Part shown: piece by piece, positions 16,531-25,835 of the stretch | How the letters are laid out: every line of letters starts with the position of its first letter | Numbering within the stretch: the stretch's first letter is position 1 | NCBI RefSeq assembly: GCF_000243315.1 | Contig: NZ_JH597761.1 | Coordinates: 769,656-833,655 of the forward strand | Length of the DNA: 64,000 bases | Direction: 5' to 3' | Source of the DNA: Metallosphaera yellowstonensis MK1 | GTDB lineage: Archaea; Thermoproteota; Thermoprotei_A; Sulfolobales; Sulfolobaceae | Translations under genes and position numbers: made by a program | The notes under the pieces: generated by a model | The model's input: the letters and a program-made list of their open reading frames with translations, nothing else | Databases searched by the model: none | What the model was told of the DNA's origin: nothing

Positions 16531-17480
16531 ATGCCCACCGTAGGGTTTAGGTTTCGCGCATACATAGATCAACAAACGTTTAGGGCGTTAGAGGCCCGGT
16601 TGGAGTTAGCCTCAAGTTCACAACACCCTGCGTTGGGCAGACGTGTACTTCCGTGAACTAGACGGGAAGTGGTCAACACGGACGGAGTTGAGGCAACCGG
16701 CACTGGACCTGAGGAAGCAGGACGTCCAATGTCAGTCAATGTACTCCCAGGTAGTCCAACAGGTCGCACTACGAGGCCAGGGAGAGGTCCTTAGACGGAT
16801 TGTCGCGTTTTCCCAGGACGAACGGGGTGGTTGCCCTGGACGTCGGGATGGGAAGTCGCTCGTGGCCTCGGGTGGTGCCCAACATGAGACATGGGGAAGG
16901 CACTCGGGAGCTGAGGAAGCTGCACGGGGACCTCTCCAGGAAGGAGTTCCTGTCAAGAACTTGTTCAAGACGAAGGTCAAGGTCGCCGAAGCTTAAGGGC
17001 GCTCGAAGGAGCTGAGGGACGTGAGGTTGGGCGAACACTTCCCCGAGAAGTACGACGTGGTCGTCATGGAGGACGTTCAAGTTAAGGAACTGGTGGGTAA
17101 GTCCTCAAGGAGGATGAGGCTCCGCGACGTCGCGTTCCACGAGCTAGAGACCGTCCTGAAGTACCAGGTGGAGAAGTACGGCAAGGAACTGGTCCTCGTC
17201 GAACCATCATGTACCTCCAAGGCCTGTGCCAGATGCGGACACGTGAAGGACTAGACCTTAGCAGATCGCGTGTTCTCTGCGGTTGGGTAACAGACCTTGA
17301 CTACAACGCTTCCCTGAACGTGCTCAAGAGATCAGGACTGGTGGCCTGTAGTGCCTGTGGAGCTCCTCCCTCTACCCGCTGGGCAAGGAAGCAGGAAGCT
17401 CCGTCCGCTAGGGCGAGGTGGTTCACTCAAGATACCTCCACGAAGTTAGTCCACGAAGTTAGCTCCGTGCATGGTTATAG
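16531..17480 (+). pseudogene. tnpB: Broken stand-alone tnpB (IS200/IS605-type) with right-end region
   Basis: The frame opens at ATG 16531 (PTVGFRFRAYIDQQTFRALE), shifts near 16620 to [15 protein letters not shown], then shifts again. A good stretch from 17021 gives [20 protein letters not shown] with the Glu of the RuvC-like site and [15 protein letters not shown] with the zinc-finger Cys. After a stop, LDYNASLNVLKRSG encodes the final catalytic Asp region. Multiple frameshifts make it inactive. Downstream to 17480 lies a GC-rich segment with AGCTCC repeats, the usual place of the guide-RNA end. Confidence 0.8.
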
Positions 17481-17593
17481 CAAGGGGGATCGATCTTTAA
17501 AAATAAGTACATGTGGTCCACCCCTCATGAGGGCTGAATCCTTTCTCACGTTAATAGAAATCTTTTTATACTTATTTATTATCAACCAATTTT

Positions 17594-18232
17594 GTGGAGA
17601 GACTACTGAGACCTAAAGAGGCTTGCCAACTGCTCAGCATTTCATACTCAACACTCCTACGGTGGATTAGAGAAGGGAAGATAAGGGCGGTAACGACTGA
17701 AGGAGGGAAGTATAGGATACCTTACAGCGAGATTAAGAAGTACTTAGAGAGGAGGGAAGAGACGAGGGCTGTAATTTATGCGAGGGTGTCCTCGGCTGAC
17801 CGGAGAGAGGACTTGGAGAGGCAAGTGAACTACCTAACAAATTACGCAACGGCGAAGGGTTACAAGGTAGTTGAAGTACTGAAAGATGTAGCTAGCGGGT
17901 TGAACACAGGAAGGAAAGGACTGTTAAGGCTATTCAAACTTGTTGAGGGAAGGAGTGTAGACGTCGTATTAATAACATACGAAGATAGGTTAACAAGATT
18001 TGGATTTGAATACCTTGAGGAGTTCTTCTCAACCGTGGGAGTTAAGATTGAAGTGGTTTTCGGTGAGGAACCTAAGGATACACAGGAACTTGTGGAGGAC
18101 TTAGTCTCAATCATAACCTCATTCGCAGGGAAAATTTTCGGAATGAGGAGTCACAAGAAAACACTCCTAGTTCAGGGCGTAAAAAAGTTGATAGGTGAGT
18201 TGAGTGGAGAGGACAGTGAAGTTAAGGGTTAG
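17594..18232 (+). CDS. tnpA: IS607 serine recombinase (transposase)
   Basis: This is a 212-aa full-length protein. Residues 4-50 form a MerR-like DNA-binding helix-turn-helix (RPKEACQLLSISYSTLLRWI). The catalytic domain has AVIYARVSSADRREDLERQV with the nucleophilic Ser near residue 66, then DVASGLNTGRKGL and YEDRLTRFGFEYL. The C-terminal helix TQELVEDLVSIITSFAG follows. IS607 recombinases cut and rejoin DNA through a phosphoserine bond. The start is GTG. It overlaps tnpB by 29 bases in another frame. Confidence 0.95.
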   Translation: MERLLRPKEACQLLSISYSTLLRWIREGKIRAVTTEGGKYRIPYSEIKKYLERREETRAVIYARVSSADRREDLERQVNYLTNYATAKGYKVVEVLKDVASGLNTGRKGLLRLFKLVEGRSVDVVLITYEDRLTRFGFEYLEEFFSTVGVKIEVVFGEEPKDTQELVEDLVSIITSFAGKIFGMRSHKKTLLVQGVKKLIGELSGEDSEVKG

Positions 18233-19433
18233 GGTTGACCATAAAACTTACTCAGTACTTAAGGAGGTCGAGGGGGAGTACAGAGAGGTTCTAGAGGAGG
18301 CAATAAATTACGCGTTGTCAAACGAGACTACCTCCTTCACCAGGATTAAAGCTGGGATTTACAAGACTGAGAGGGAGAAGCACAAGGACTTACCATCCCA
18401 TTTCATTTACACCGCCTGTGAGGACGCAAGCGAGAGGTTGGACAGCTTTCAAAAGTTGAAGAGGAGGGGTAGGAGTTACACTGAGAAACCGTCAGTGAGG
18501 AGAGTCACTGTGCATCTAGATGATCACCTGTGGAAGTTCAACCTCGACACGATTTCAATTTCCGCAAAGAGGAGTAGGGTTTTCATTTCACTAACCTTCC
18601 CTAAGATCTTCTGGAGATATTATAACAAGGGCTGGTCGATTGCCAGTGAGGCCAGGTTTAGACTAATGAAAGGTAACGTGGTGGAGTTCTTCATAGTTTT
18701 TAAGAAGGATGTTAAACCTTATGAGCCTAAGGGTTTCATCCCAGTCGACCTCAACGAGGACTCGGTCTCCGTATTAGTTCATGGAAAACCGACGCTTTTA
18801 GAGACTAACACTAAGAGGATTACTCTGGGCTATGAGTATAGGAGGGAGGCAATAATTACTGGTAGGTCAACTAAGGATAGGGAAGTGAGGAGGAAGTTAA
18901 AGAGGCTGAGGGAGAGGGATAAGAAAGTAGACGTTAGGAGGAAATTAGCCAAGCTGATCGTTATTGAAGCTTTTGAAAGTATGAGTGCAATTGTCTTGGA
19001 GGACTTGCCAGGGAGAACTCCGGAGCATATGATAAAGGACGTGAAGGACAAACAGCTTAGGTTGAGGATTTACCGTTCAGCATTTTCCTCAATGAAGAAC
19101 GCTATTATTGAGAAGGCTAGGGAGTTCGGTGTCCCCGTACTCTTAGTTAACCCCTCTCGCACTTCCACTGTTTGCCCAGTCCACGGGACGAAGATCGTTT
19201 ACCGACCCGATGGGGGCGATGCCCCAAGGGTTGGTGTTTGTGGGAAGGGGAAGGAAAGGTGGCATAGGGACGTGGTTGCGCTGTACAACTTAGCGAAGAG
19301 GGCTGGAGATGTGAGCCCCGTGCCGTTGGGCTCGAAGGAGTCCCATGACCCGCCTACAGTAAGTGGGTGGTTGAGGGCTAAGTCCCTACACTCGATCATG
19401 AATGAACATAAAATGATTGAAATGAAAGTGTAG
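18204..19433 (+). CDS. tnpB: TnpB, RNA-guided endonuclease family protein of IS607
   Basis: This is a 409-aa uninterrupted frame. The RuvC-like residues are visible: Asp in IPVDLNEDSVSVLV (about 177), Glu in AIVLEDLPGRTP (about 270), and the last Asp in HRDVVALYNLAKRAG. The zinc-finger part has TVCPVHGTKIV and RVGVCGKGKERWHRD, so one of the usual Cys-x-x-Cys pairs is Cys-x-x-His and another Cys may be missing. TnpB proteins use a guide RNA from the element's right end to cut target DNA and help retain the element. The start overlaps tnpA. It is the only full-length tnpB in this window. Confidence 0.9.
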   Translation: MERTVKLRVRVDHKTYSVLKEVEGEYREVLEEAINYALSNETTSFTRIKAGIYKTEREKHKDLPSHFIYTACEDASERLDSFQKLKRRGRSYTEKPSVRRVTVHLDDHLWKFNLDTISISAKRSRVFISLTFPKIFWRYYNKGWSIASEARFRLMKGNVVEFFIVFKKDVKPYEPKGFIPVDLNEDSVSVLVHGKPTLLETNTKRITLGYEYRREAIITGRSTKDREVRRKLKRLRERDKKVDVRRKLAKLIVIEAFESMSAIVLEDLPGRTPEHMIKDVKDKQLRLRIYRSAFSSMKNAIIEKAREFGVPVLLVNPSRTSTVCPVHGTKIVYRPDGGDAPRVGVCGKGKERWHRDVVALYNLAKRAGDVSPVPLGSKESHDPPTVSGWLRAKSLHSIMNEHKMIEMKV

Positions 19434-19492
19434 GGACAAACGGGGACAACCGCGGTTAGGGTCGAGTGTATTGGTGAAAAGGTTTCTCCTAA

Positions 19493-19502
19493 AATATTTA
19501 TA
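19493..19502 (+). promoter_or_regulatory. TATA box of the molybdenum hydroxylase genes
   Basis: AATATTTATA is centred about 27 bases before ATG 19525. This puts the transcription start at or one base before the start codon, so the mRNA is probably leaderless. The box lies only about 60 bases beyond the end of the IS607 tnpB gene. Confidence 0.65.
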
Positions 19503-19524
19503 CGCGTGGAGGTTTCATACCAGT

Positions 19525-20361
19525 ATGTATCCTCCAAAGTTCGGATATGTAATCCCAGATAGCTTGGGGGAGGCCACGGAGTTCCTGGAGCAACACGAGG
19601 ACGCCAAAGCCCTAGCTGGAGGTCATAGCCTAATACCCATGCTTAAGCTCAGGATCATACGACCTAGCTACCTTGTAGAATTGAAGGGACTCAAGGAATT
19701 GCACTTCTTGAGCAGAGAGGGGGGAAAGATAAGGATAGGGGCGCTGACCACCCATTACGAGATACTCAAGTCTGGAATACCGTTGTTGAGCGAAGCTGCA
19801 TCTACGGTCGCAGATCCTCAGGTTAGAAACATGGGAACAATAGGTGGGGTGATCTCTCACTTGGACCCAGCCGCAGATTATCCTGCCTCTTTGATCGCCA
19901 TGGACGCTGTGGTCAGAATAAAGGGAAGGAAAGGTGTAAGAGAGGAATCGTTCAAAGATTTCGCAAAGGACATGTTCACCCCTGACCTTTCACCTGGGGA
20001 GTTAGTGACGGAAGTTGTAGTTCCGGACTTCAATGGATACTCGTTTTCCTACAAGAAGTTGGAGAGGAGGGCCGGGGATTTTGCGATAGTGGGAGTTGCG
20101 GTGCTCCTCAAGAAGGAAGGAGGAGTTGTGAAGGACGTTAGGATAGGGCTGACAGCTGTTAACAACAAGGCTGTCAGAGCTGATGAAGCTGAGAAGATGC
20201 TTCTGGACGCTTCCCCTGACGAGAAGCTGATAGAGAAGGTCTCAGAGAAGGCGATGGAGTACGCTAACCCAACGTCCGACATCAGGGGTACCGCAGAATA
20301 TAAGAAAAAGATGGTGAAAGTTATGACTAAGAGAGCTCTCCTTGATGCACTAAAAAGGTGA
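19525..20361 (+). CDS. Molybdenum hydroxylase FAD-binding (medium) subunit
   Basis: The 278-aa protein begins [20 protein letters not shown] and has [14 protein letters not shown] and [19 protein letters not shown], the two FAD-binding signatures of xanthine dehydrogenase/CO dehydrogenase medium subunits. In Sulfolobales the closest well-known enzyme is glyceraldehyde oxidoreductase of the non-phosphorylating Entner-Doudoroff route. The subunit passes electrons to or from the Fe-S subunit. The next gene overlaps by 4 bases and encodes that subunit. The large molybdopterin subunit is not in the window. Confidence 0.9.
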   Translation: MYPPKFGYVIPDSLGEATEFLEQHEDAKALAGGHSLIPMLKLRIIRPSYLVELKGLKELHFLSREGGKIRIGALTTHYEILKSGIPLLSEAASTVADPQVRNMGTIGGVISHLDPAADYPASLIAMDAVVRIKGRKGVREESFKDFAKDMFTPDLSPGELVTEVVVPDFNGYSFSYKKLERRAGDFAIVGVAVLLKKEGGVVKDVRIGLTAVNNKAVRADEAEKMLLDASPDEKLIEKVSEKAMEYANPTSDIRGTAEYKKKMVKVMTKRALLDALKR

Positions 20362-20879
20362 TTGAAGTGAAGCTCTTCGAGAAGGATCAGAAGGTAAAGA
20401 TAACCTTGAAAGTGAACGGGAAGCCCTACGAAACTGAGGTGGAGCCGAGAAGGCTGTTGGTTCACGTCCTCAGGGAATTGGGTTTCACTGGGGTGCACGT
20501 GGGTTGTGACACCTCGAACTGTGGAGCCTGTACAGTCATCATGGACGGTAAATCGGTGAAGTCGTGTACCTTGTTGGCGGTGGAGGCGAACAACAGCGAA
20601 ATAACCACTGTGGAGGGTCTGGCACAGGATGGCAATCTCCACCCGGTTCAGGAGGCTTTCTGGGAGAAGCACGCCCTTCAGTGTGGATATTGTACGCCTG
20701 GGATGATAATGCAGAGTGTATGGCTTTTGAAGGAGAACCCTAACCCCACAGAGGAGGAAATAAGGGAAGGGATCTCAGGAAACCTGTGCAGATGTACAGG
20801 TTATCAAAATATAGTGGAGGCCATCAAGACAGCCGCCGAGAGACTTCGGCTAAATCAGCCTCTGTATCAACGTCGATGA
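20358..20879 (+). CDS. Molybdenum hydroxylase [2Fe-2S] (small) subunit
   Basis: The 173-aa protein has both iron-sulfur motifs. [17 protein letters not shown] is the plant-type ferredoxin cluster, and [10 protein letters not shown] together with [16 protein letters not shown] is the second cluster near the pterin. These motifs define CO dehydrogenase/aldehyde oxidoreductase small subunits. It starts at a GTG overlapping the medium-subunit gene. Its last 56 bases overlap the convergent MocA-like gene, so expression of the two may interfere. Confidence 0.93.
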   Translation: MIEVKLFEKDQKVKITLKVNGKPYETEVEPRRLLVHVLRELGFTGVHVGCDTSNCGACTVIMDGKSVKSCTLLAVEANNSEITTVEGLAQDGNLHPVQEAFWEKHALQCGYCTPGMIMQSVWLLKENPNPTEEEIREGISGNLCRCTGYQNIVEAIKTAAERLRLNQPLYQRR

Positions 20880-21384
20880 GAACTCCCTCGTCTCCTTGAA
20901 CCAAACATATTTCCTTAACATTTCTTATTATTTTTCTGGCTCCTGTGTCTCCCTCTAGTTTCCATATCTCTGGGAAAAGCTTCTTGGAAAGGATTACTGG
21001 GTTTCCCAACTTTCCCTCATACGTCGGCACCACTGCCAGACAGGAGGAGGAATAGGCCTCCAGCATTCTCTTGACAACTCCCTCACTCACCAAAGGCATG
21101 TCCCCCAAGGCTACTAGAATCCCGTCCATATCTTGAAAGAACCTGACTCCAAGCTTGAGAGATGTGGACATCCCATTGGCCCAATTTGGGTTGTATATCA
21201 CGACCTCACTTTTGAGGACTGGAAACAACTCAATGGCATACCTACCGACTACTACCACTCTAGGCCTAGGTAGAGCAGATATGGCCCACTCTATTATGGT
21301 CTTTCCACCTACAGTCATCAATAGCTTATTTCGGCCGAATCTTTTACCTTCTCCAGCTGCTAAAACCACCGTACCTACGTCCAT
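20824..21384 (-). CDS. mocA: MocA/MobA-like nucleotidyltransferase for molybdenum cofactor
   Basis: The protein starts at an internal ATG ([20 protein letters not shown]), where LAAGxGxRFGxxK is the nucleotide-binding signature of the family. [20 protein letters not shown] and [16 protein letters not shown] follow, both typical of MocA. MocA attaches CMP to the molybdenum cofactor used by xanthine-oxidase-type enzymes, which suits its place next to two subunits of such an enzyme. An upstream in-frame ATG at 21423 would add 13 residues. The gene lies tail to tail with the Fe-S subunit gene. Confidence 0.85.
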   Translation of the reverse strand: MDVGTVVLAAGEGKRFGRNKLLMTVGGKTIIEWAISALPRPRVVVVGRYAIELFPVLKSEVVIYNPNWANGMSTSLKLGVRFFQDMDGILVALGDMPLVSEGVVKRMLEAYSSSCLAVVPTYEGKLGNPVILSKKLFPEIWKLEGDTGARKIIRNVKEICLVQGDEGVLIDVDTEADLAEVSRRLS

Positions 21385-21424
21385 TGACGAACTGTACTCT
21401 CCATTTGACACTGGTGAACTCACC

Positions 21425-21890
21425 CCTCAAGACGGGGCTTCCTGCTTCATGGCACCATCTTGCCTGAGTAGTATAAGGGCAAGTTATAACAACTTTCGAC
21501 ACTTCGTTGTTTACTATCATCCTCAGTAACTTGAGGAACCCCCTCCTCTTCACGTTCAATGAAGGTCCCACGTCCGTGATGACCTGCTCGTGGTCCTTAA
21601 CGTTCTCCTCGAGGTACTTAACTTGGTTTGCCAAGTCGTCCTTTCGCGATGACACTCCAGCATATAATACCACTTTCCTCTTCCTCACAATTCCCATTAA
21701 TTTTTCCACGTCCTCCCTGAACCTCCACTTCCCGCTCTGTAGTACTGGTCTTATTTATCCCTTCTTAACATATTCCCTAAGTGTCGTATAGGATATTCAT
21801 AAGCGTTGGCAGACTTCCTTAGGTTTCAGCATTGTATAAAAGCTTATGATGAAATAATATAAACTTTACGGCTTATCGGAAACTGTTGAC
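21425..21890 (-). pseudogene. tnpA: Truncated relic of an IS607 element (left end and part of tnpA)
   Basis: Reading leftward from the left-end motif (GGCTTATCGGAAACTGTT near 21867) there is an ATG followed by LKPKEVCQR, then stops and a frameshift. EKLMGIVRKRKVVLYAGVSS follows, where the catalytic Ser motif is degraded (YAGVSS instead of YARVSS). VNNEVSKVVIT is the last recognisable piece at about 21470. Everything after that, including tnpB, is missing. It belongs to the same subfamily as 40885-42810. Confidence 0.75.
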
Positions 21891-22020
21891 AACGGCAGTA
21901 ATTCTGAACATAGTGAGCGTCGGCAGAGTATACACGCCGTGATGAGGAATGCACGATGCTTACGTAATGTCTACTCCGTGAGAAACGTGATGAAGTTGGT
22001 CCTGCCCTCTCGACTAAAGG
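21891..22020. other. Spacer between IS relic and oxidoreductase gene
   Basis: No coding frame. Two GTGATGA sequences (about 21939 and 21993) look like C boxes, but no matching D boxes or stems were found. Confidence 0.35.
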
Positions 22021-24282
22021 TCACATATACGCGACGTTCCTGACTATCTCCTGCAGTACGCTCGGAGTTATGACTTTTTTCAGCACGTCGTTCTTTATTA
22101 CCTCTCTGAAATCCTTACCGCTCACCAGGTCCCTTGATCCGTATTCTAGCTTTGGTGAGTTCAAAACTCTCTTCACTAGCTCTTCGGTCAATTCATCGAA
22201 ATTAATTCCGTTGAGCACCTCAGTCCATCTGGAGGTCTTCTCCTGGAGAGTACCAGCACTTCCCAGTATGACTGAGAAGTATCTCTTGACTTCCTTACTA
22301 GTGCTCAGCCTCTGTATCATCAAGTTAACGAATTTCTTCCTGATGACGGGTGTGGCTAGAAGGACGAAGTAGTTCTTCCCTCCGAGGTTCCAGGAGTTCG
22401 CCCTGTCAGCCACCTCATCCGCTGAGAGTATCACTGCGTTCTTGAAGGCCTCCATCATCCAAGACACCAACTCCTGCTCTTCCACCAGGATTTCCTCCTT
22501 GGGAAGACTCGCCTGTTGGACGTCCCTCTTTAGGAAAGTGGAGTAGACGGACTTTGTGTTGTATTTCCACGTCGAGAAGGGACAGATCGTTAATACGTCC
22601 TTATTCTTGAGCTGTACCGACTTCCCTGAGTAAACTGTCAGGAACGTACCTGCACACTCGTTATCTCCTCCAGAATAGCCCATCTTCCTCATCCAACAAC
22701 CCACGTGTACCCTTCCCTTCACTTTGTCCTTTACCAGATCGTATGCGAGAATACCTTTGTCTCCACTCAAGCTGTTATACACGTAGAGACCCTCGGGGCA
22801 AAGGAAGTAAACCCCTTGGAGACCCAACTTATCCTTCATCTCCCTTATCCTGATTGCGTCACTCTTAGCCCCCTCCACATCTCCCGCTATGTACTTCTCG
22901 AAACCACAACAATGTCCGTCCATTAACTTGACCCTGGGAGAGTAAGATAGATCGTTCCCATAATCTCTAAGGAAGTGAAGGAATCCCTCCAGGCCATCCA
23001 AGTCATATTTGGATGCACAGCCAACGAACAGCATGAAGGGAGGTTTGTTCTTGTAAGTGTTCTCGATGAGCTTCTCCTGCTCCCTTATTCTCTGACTTAC
23101 AGGTGGTGTCTCCACATTCAGGGTAGACTTCGTCTTATTGAGCCTGGGGAGAACCTCAGTAACTGAGGCTATCTTTACTCCAACGGGACAGGCATCCTGA
23201 CATTCCATGCAACCGAAACACTGCTCGAACTCCTGATCTCCAGATATTAACCTAGCAAACTTTCCAGGGGGAGATCTAGTGTAATCCTGGGTAACCCTGT
23301 AGGCCAGGCAAGCATTCAGACAGAGACTGCAGTTGACGCACTTAAGGGCCTCCTGGTACTGTAACCTAAACTGGCCCAAGTTCTTGGGAACCTTAAGCTC
23401 AAACTCGGCCCTATTTAAGATGGCCTTATGGAGCTCAGTGTACTCCATGAGGTTAGGGAAGGGGAGGACTCTCGGGTTCTTCCTCAAGTAAGAGAATAGA
23501 TCCTCTAGTCTTGACTCCTCCACAGATCCACACTTCACATAATACCTCGCGGGGGAGTTGTAGTTGACGATGTAGCCTACGCCCCATTCCGCTTGAAATT
23601 GGTCTATAACCTCAAGGTATTCGGACCTGAGACATACGGGTAAATAATCCCTTTTGATGATCTTTTCGGTCCTACTCGTTATATTTTTAACCAATTCGGC
23701 TGTGCTCAAGGATCCTCGTTTCTCCTGCACAGAGTCCGAGTAGGCCTCTGGGATGTAGTAATACGCACCCTCTTGGGTTATTACTCCAGACCACGAGAAT
23801 TTGGATTCCTTGGTTGACTCCACAACTTCCGGATACCTGACTCCGAGGACCGAGACGTAGTTAGGATCCTTGAGTTCATGAACCCTCTTCTTTGCATTGA
23901 CGAATCCGAACTTGTAACTGCCGAACCCTGAGCCGTTGGTGGCTACGAAACCCCCTATAGTCCCTTCCACATATACAGGGAAAAGGGCCGGAAATATGTC
24001 CTCCCTGGAGAGCCTCTCAATGAGTTCCCTGAAAGTTACCCCTGCAGGGACTGTAAGCCTAGAGTAAGGACCGTCAGAGGACTCGACCCTATAGATACTC
24101 CCATCCTCAAGTCTGGTTGGGGGTGAGATAGCCCTCGGATTTTGAAACTGAAGAATGCCTCCATAAAGGGATGTTCCTCTTCCTACGATGATCTCTCTCC
24201 CCTCTTGTACCATAAACTTCCTGAAAGCCTCTGAACCCATCAACTTCAATGCCCTGCTGAACACTGACGCGTCGAATAGCAT
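22021..24282 (-). CDS. FAD-linked oxidase fused to Fe-S/CCG domain (GlcD-GlpC-like)
   Basis: The 753-aa protein joins three parts. Residues 1-300 form a PCMH-type FAD domain (VGRGTSLYGGIL, GTIGGFVATNGSGFGSYKFG). Residues 305-375 have two four-cysteine ferredoxin motifs (CVNCSLCLNAC and CFGCMECQDACPVG). Residues 400-590 resemble the CCG domain of heterodisulfide reductase/glycolate oxidase (LFVGCASKYDLDGL, DGHCCGFEKY, VHVGCWMRKMG). About 160 further residues form an unassigned tail. Such fusions oxidise 2-hydroxyacids like lactate or glycolate and pass electrons to the membrane. The substrate is unknown. The gene is divergent from pantoate kinase. Confidence 0.8.
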   Translation of the reverse strand: MLFDASVFSRALKLMGSEAFRKFMVQEGREIIVGRGTSLYGGILQFQNPRAISPPTRLEDGSIYRVESSDGPYSRLTVPAGVTFRELIERLSREDIFPALFPVYVEGTIGGFVATNGSGFGSYKFGFVNAKKRVHELKDPNYVSVLGVRYPEVVESTKESKFSWSGVITQEGAYYYIPEAYSDSVQEKRGSLSTAELVKNITSRTEKIIKRDYLPVCLRSEYLEVIDQFQAEWGVGYIVNYNSPARYYVKCGSVEESRLEDLFSYLRKNPRVLPFPNLMEYTELHKAILNRAEFELKVPKNLGQFRLQYQEALKCVNCSLCLNACLAYRVTQDYTRSPPGKFARLISGDQEFEQCFGCMECQDACPVGVKIASVTEVLPRLNKTKSTLNVETPPVSQRIREQEKLIENTYKNKPPFMLFVGCASKYDLDGLEGFLHFLRDYGNDLSYSPRVKLMDGHCCGFEKYIAGDVEGAKSDAIRIREMKDKLGLQGVYFLCPEGLYVYNSLSGDKGILAYDLVKDKVKGRVHVGCWMRKMGYSGGDNECAGTFLTVYSGKSVQLKNKDVLTICPFSTWKYNTKSVYSTFLKRDVQQASLPKEEILVEEQELVSWMMEAFKNAVILSADEVADRANSWNLGGKNYFVLLATPVIRKKFVNLMIQRLSTSKEVKRYFSVILGSAGTLQEKTSRWTEVLNGINFDELTEELVKRVLNSPKLEYGSRDLVSGKDFREVIKNDVLKKVITPSVLQEIVRNVAYM

Positions 24283-24310
24283 TACTGAACTATGTCTTCT
24301 TCAACTGAAT

Positions 24311-24320
24311 TTAAAAATAC
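24311..24320 (+). promoter_or_regulatory. TATA box of pantoate kinase gene
   Basis: TTAAAAATAC is centred about 25 bases before ATG 24340. It lies inside the open frame that would start at 24292, which argues that 24340 is the real, leaderless start. Confidence 0.6.
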
Positions 24321-24339
24321 GTGGCCGAACGCCCAACAC

Positions 24340-25080
24340 ATGGTGGATGTCGTAATTCCTTTGAGTGTATCCGGTGTTTGGTACCCAGTTCCCCACCAGG
24401 AACCGTCTAAGGCTGGATCCTTGGGAATAGCCTTAGTTCTGGAACCCTATAGTCACGCCCGTGTCAGTGAGGGAGAAGGCGTATACATTAACGGAGCGAA
24501 GGTGAACTTTGAGAACCTAAAGTATCTCGAGATGAAGTTAGGCAAGGTCAGGGTCGACATGACCTCAGCCGTCCCTCTGGGGTACGGATACGGAATGAGT
24601 GCGTCTGTGAGTCTGGCCTACTCTCTGGGGGTAGCCGAGATTAGAGGGATTCCTGAGGAAGTAGCAGTCAGGTTGGCGCATGAGAGTGAGGTCATCTCCG
24701 GTAACGGTCTTGGTGACGTCATTTCACAGTACTACGGTCACGGGATAGTGTGTAGGATGAGACCTGGTTTACCTCCCCTCGGAGAAGTCAAGGTGTTCGA
24801 GAGCGAGGGGATTGTCTACTCCAAACCCTTAGCCCCGCTTCCCACTTCCAGAATCGTCAGAAGATTGGATTTAGCCTTAAAGCTAATGGAGGAGTTCATG
24901 AGAGACCCTTCCCTCTCCTCATTCTTCACAATCTCCAAGAGATTTGCCGAAGCTCTTGGTTTTCAATCCCCATATCCCTGCTCCTTCAGGAAGAAGGGGG
25001 TAATTCTTAAATTAAATGAACCGGAGTCTGATTCATGGATAAAGCACAGGATCGCAAGGCGTGGAGCTTACGTGGAATAA
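24340..25080 (+). CDS. Pantoate kinase (GHMP family, archaeal CoA pathway)
   Basis: The start at 24340 ([18 protein letters not shown]) is preferred to the ATG at 24292 because a TATA box lies about 25 bases before it. The protein has the GHMP motif [20 protein letters not shown] and the early SVSGVW segment seen in archaeal pantoate kinases. It phosphorylates pantoate with ATP. The next gene, overlapping by 46 bases, encodes the enzyme that uses the product, and PanB, which makes the precursor, follows. The context makes the assignment strong. Confidence 0.9.
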   Translation: MVDVVIPLSVSGVWYPVPHQEPSKAGSLGIALVLEPYSHARVSEGEGVYINGAKVNFENLKYLEMKLGKVRVDMTSAVPLGYGYGMSASVSLAYSLGVAEIRGIPEEVAVRLAHESEVISGNGLGDVISQYYGHGIVCRMRPGLPPLGEVKVFESEGIVYSKPLAPLPTSRIVRRLDLALKLMEEFMRDPSLSSFFTISKRFAEALGFQSPYPCSFRKKGVILKLNEPESDSWIKHRIARRGAYVE

Positions 25081-25835
25081 TACCAGAGAACCATCCCAGG
25101 AGGGAATCCCTACTCATCAGGGAGAAAGTGGTGGAGGGCATGATGGAGAACGTGGTAGTACCCCAAGGGTTGATAGCTCAAGGGAGGGGGGAGTGCTTTG
25201 ATTATCTGTTAGGCGAGAGGACGCAAGACTTCGCACTCAGGGCTATTGAAGTGTCAGCGGCCATGTTGGTGACAGCCAAGAGCCCAGTGATATCCGTTAA
25301 CGGCAATATGGCCGCCCTAGCAGCCCATGAGATAGTCGACCTGGCTAAATCGATCCCTGCTAAACTGGAAGTAAACCTCTTCTATAGGGATGAGGAGAGG
25401 GAGAGGGCAATAGAGAGGAAATTAAGGGAGGCTGGGGCGGAAGAGGTCTTGGGCGTAGGAAAAAACGCGTCTGAGACCATACCGGAGCTCTTCAGCGAGC
25501 GAAGGAGGGTAAGTAAAGAGGGGATATACTCAGCAGACGTCGTCCTCCTAGGGCTCGAGGACGGAGATAGAACCGAGGCTTTGGTGAGGCTTCAAAAGAA
25601 GGTCATAGCCATAGACCTGAACCCTCTCTCCAGGACTTCACTTACGGCCACTGTGACCATAGTCGATAACGTAGTCAGGGCAATCCCGGAGCTTAAGAAG
25701 AAAGTCCAGGATGTCAGGAACAAGGACAGGGAAGAACTGGAACGCTTGATTAAGGGGTTCCACAATAGGGACAACTTGAGGTCTGCATTGAGGTATATGT
25801 CGGAGAGGTTAGCTCAACTATCCCTAACCCTATAG
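25035..25835 (+). CDS. 4-phosphopantoate-beta-alanine ligase (phosphopantothenate synthetase)
   Basis: The 266-aa protein begins with [20 protein letters not shown], the conserved start of the archaeal enzyme. It has [32 protein letters not shown] and [13 protein letters not shown], where the product class binds ATP. The C-terminus has [20 protein letters not shown]. The enzyme joins 4-phosphopantoate and beta-alanine in the archaeal CoA route. The N-terminus overlaps the kinase gene by 46 bases in another frame. It converges with panB, sharing 22 bases. Confidence 0.93.
   Translation: MDKAQDRKAWSLRGIIPENHPRRESLLIREKVVEGMMENVVVPQGLIAQGRGECFDYLLGERTQDFALRAIEVSAAMLVTAKSPVISVNGNMAALAAHEIVDLAKSIPAKLEVNLFYRDEERERAIERKLREAGAEEVLGVGKNASETIPELFSERRRVSKEGIYSADVVLLGLEDGDRTEALVRLQKKVIAIDLNPLSRTSLTATVTIVDNVVRAIPELKKKVQDVRNKDREELERLIKGFHNRDNLRSALRYMSERLAQLSLTL

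Larger units (their letters stand above)
17560..19440 (+). mobile_element. IS607-family element with intact genes
   Basis: Two overlapping genes, a serine recombinase and TnpB, are complete in the plus direction. The exact ends are not resolved: the left end lies in the AT-rich stretch before 17594, and the right end lies near or inside the end of tnpB and the GGGACAAACGGGGACAACCG that follows. It sits directly behind the tnpB relic at 16531-17480 and in front of the promoter of the molybdenum hydroxylase genes. Confidence 0.7.

Noticed and set aside
21935-22020. Two GTGATGA sequences as a C/D RNA before the oxidoreductase gene
   Set aside because: The spacing is too large, D boxes are missing and no closing stem forms.
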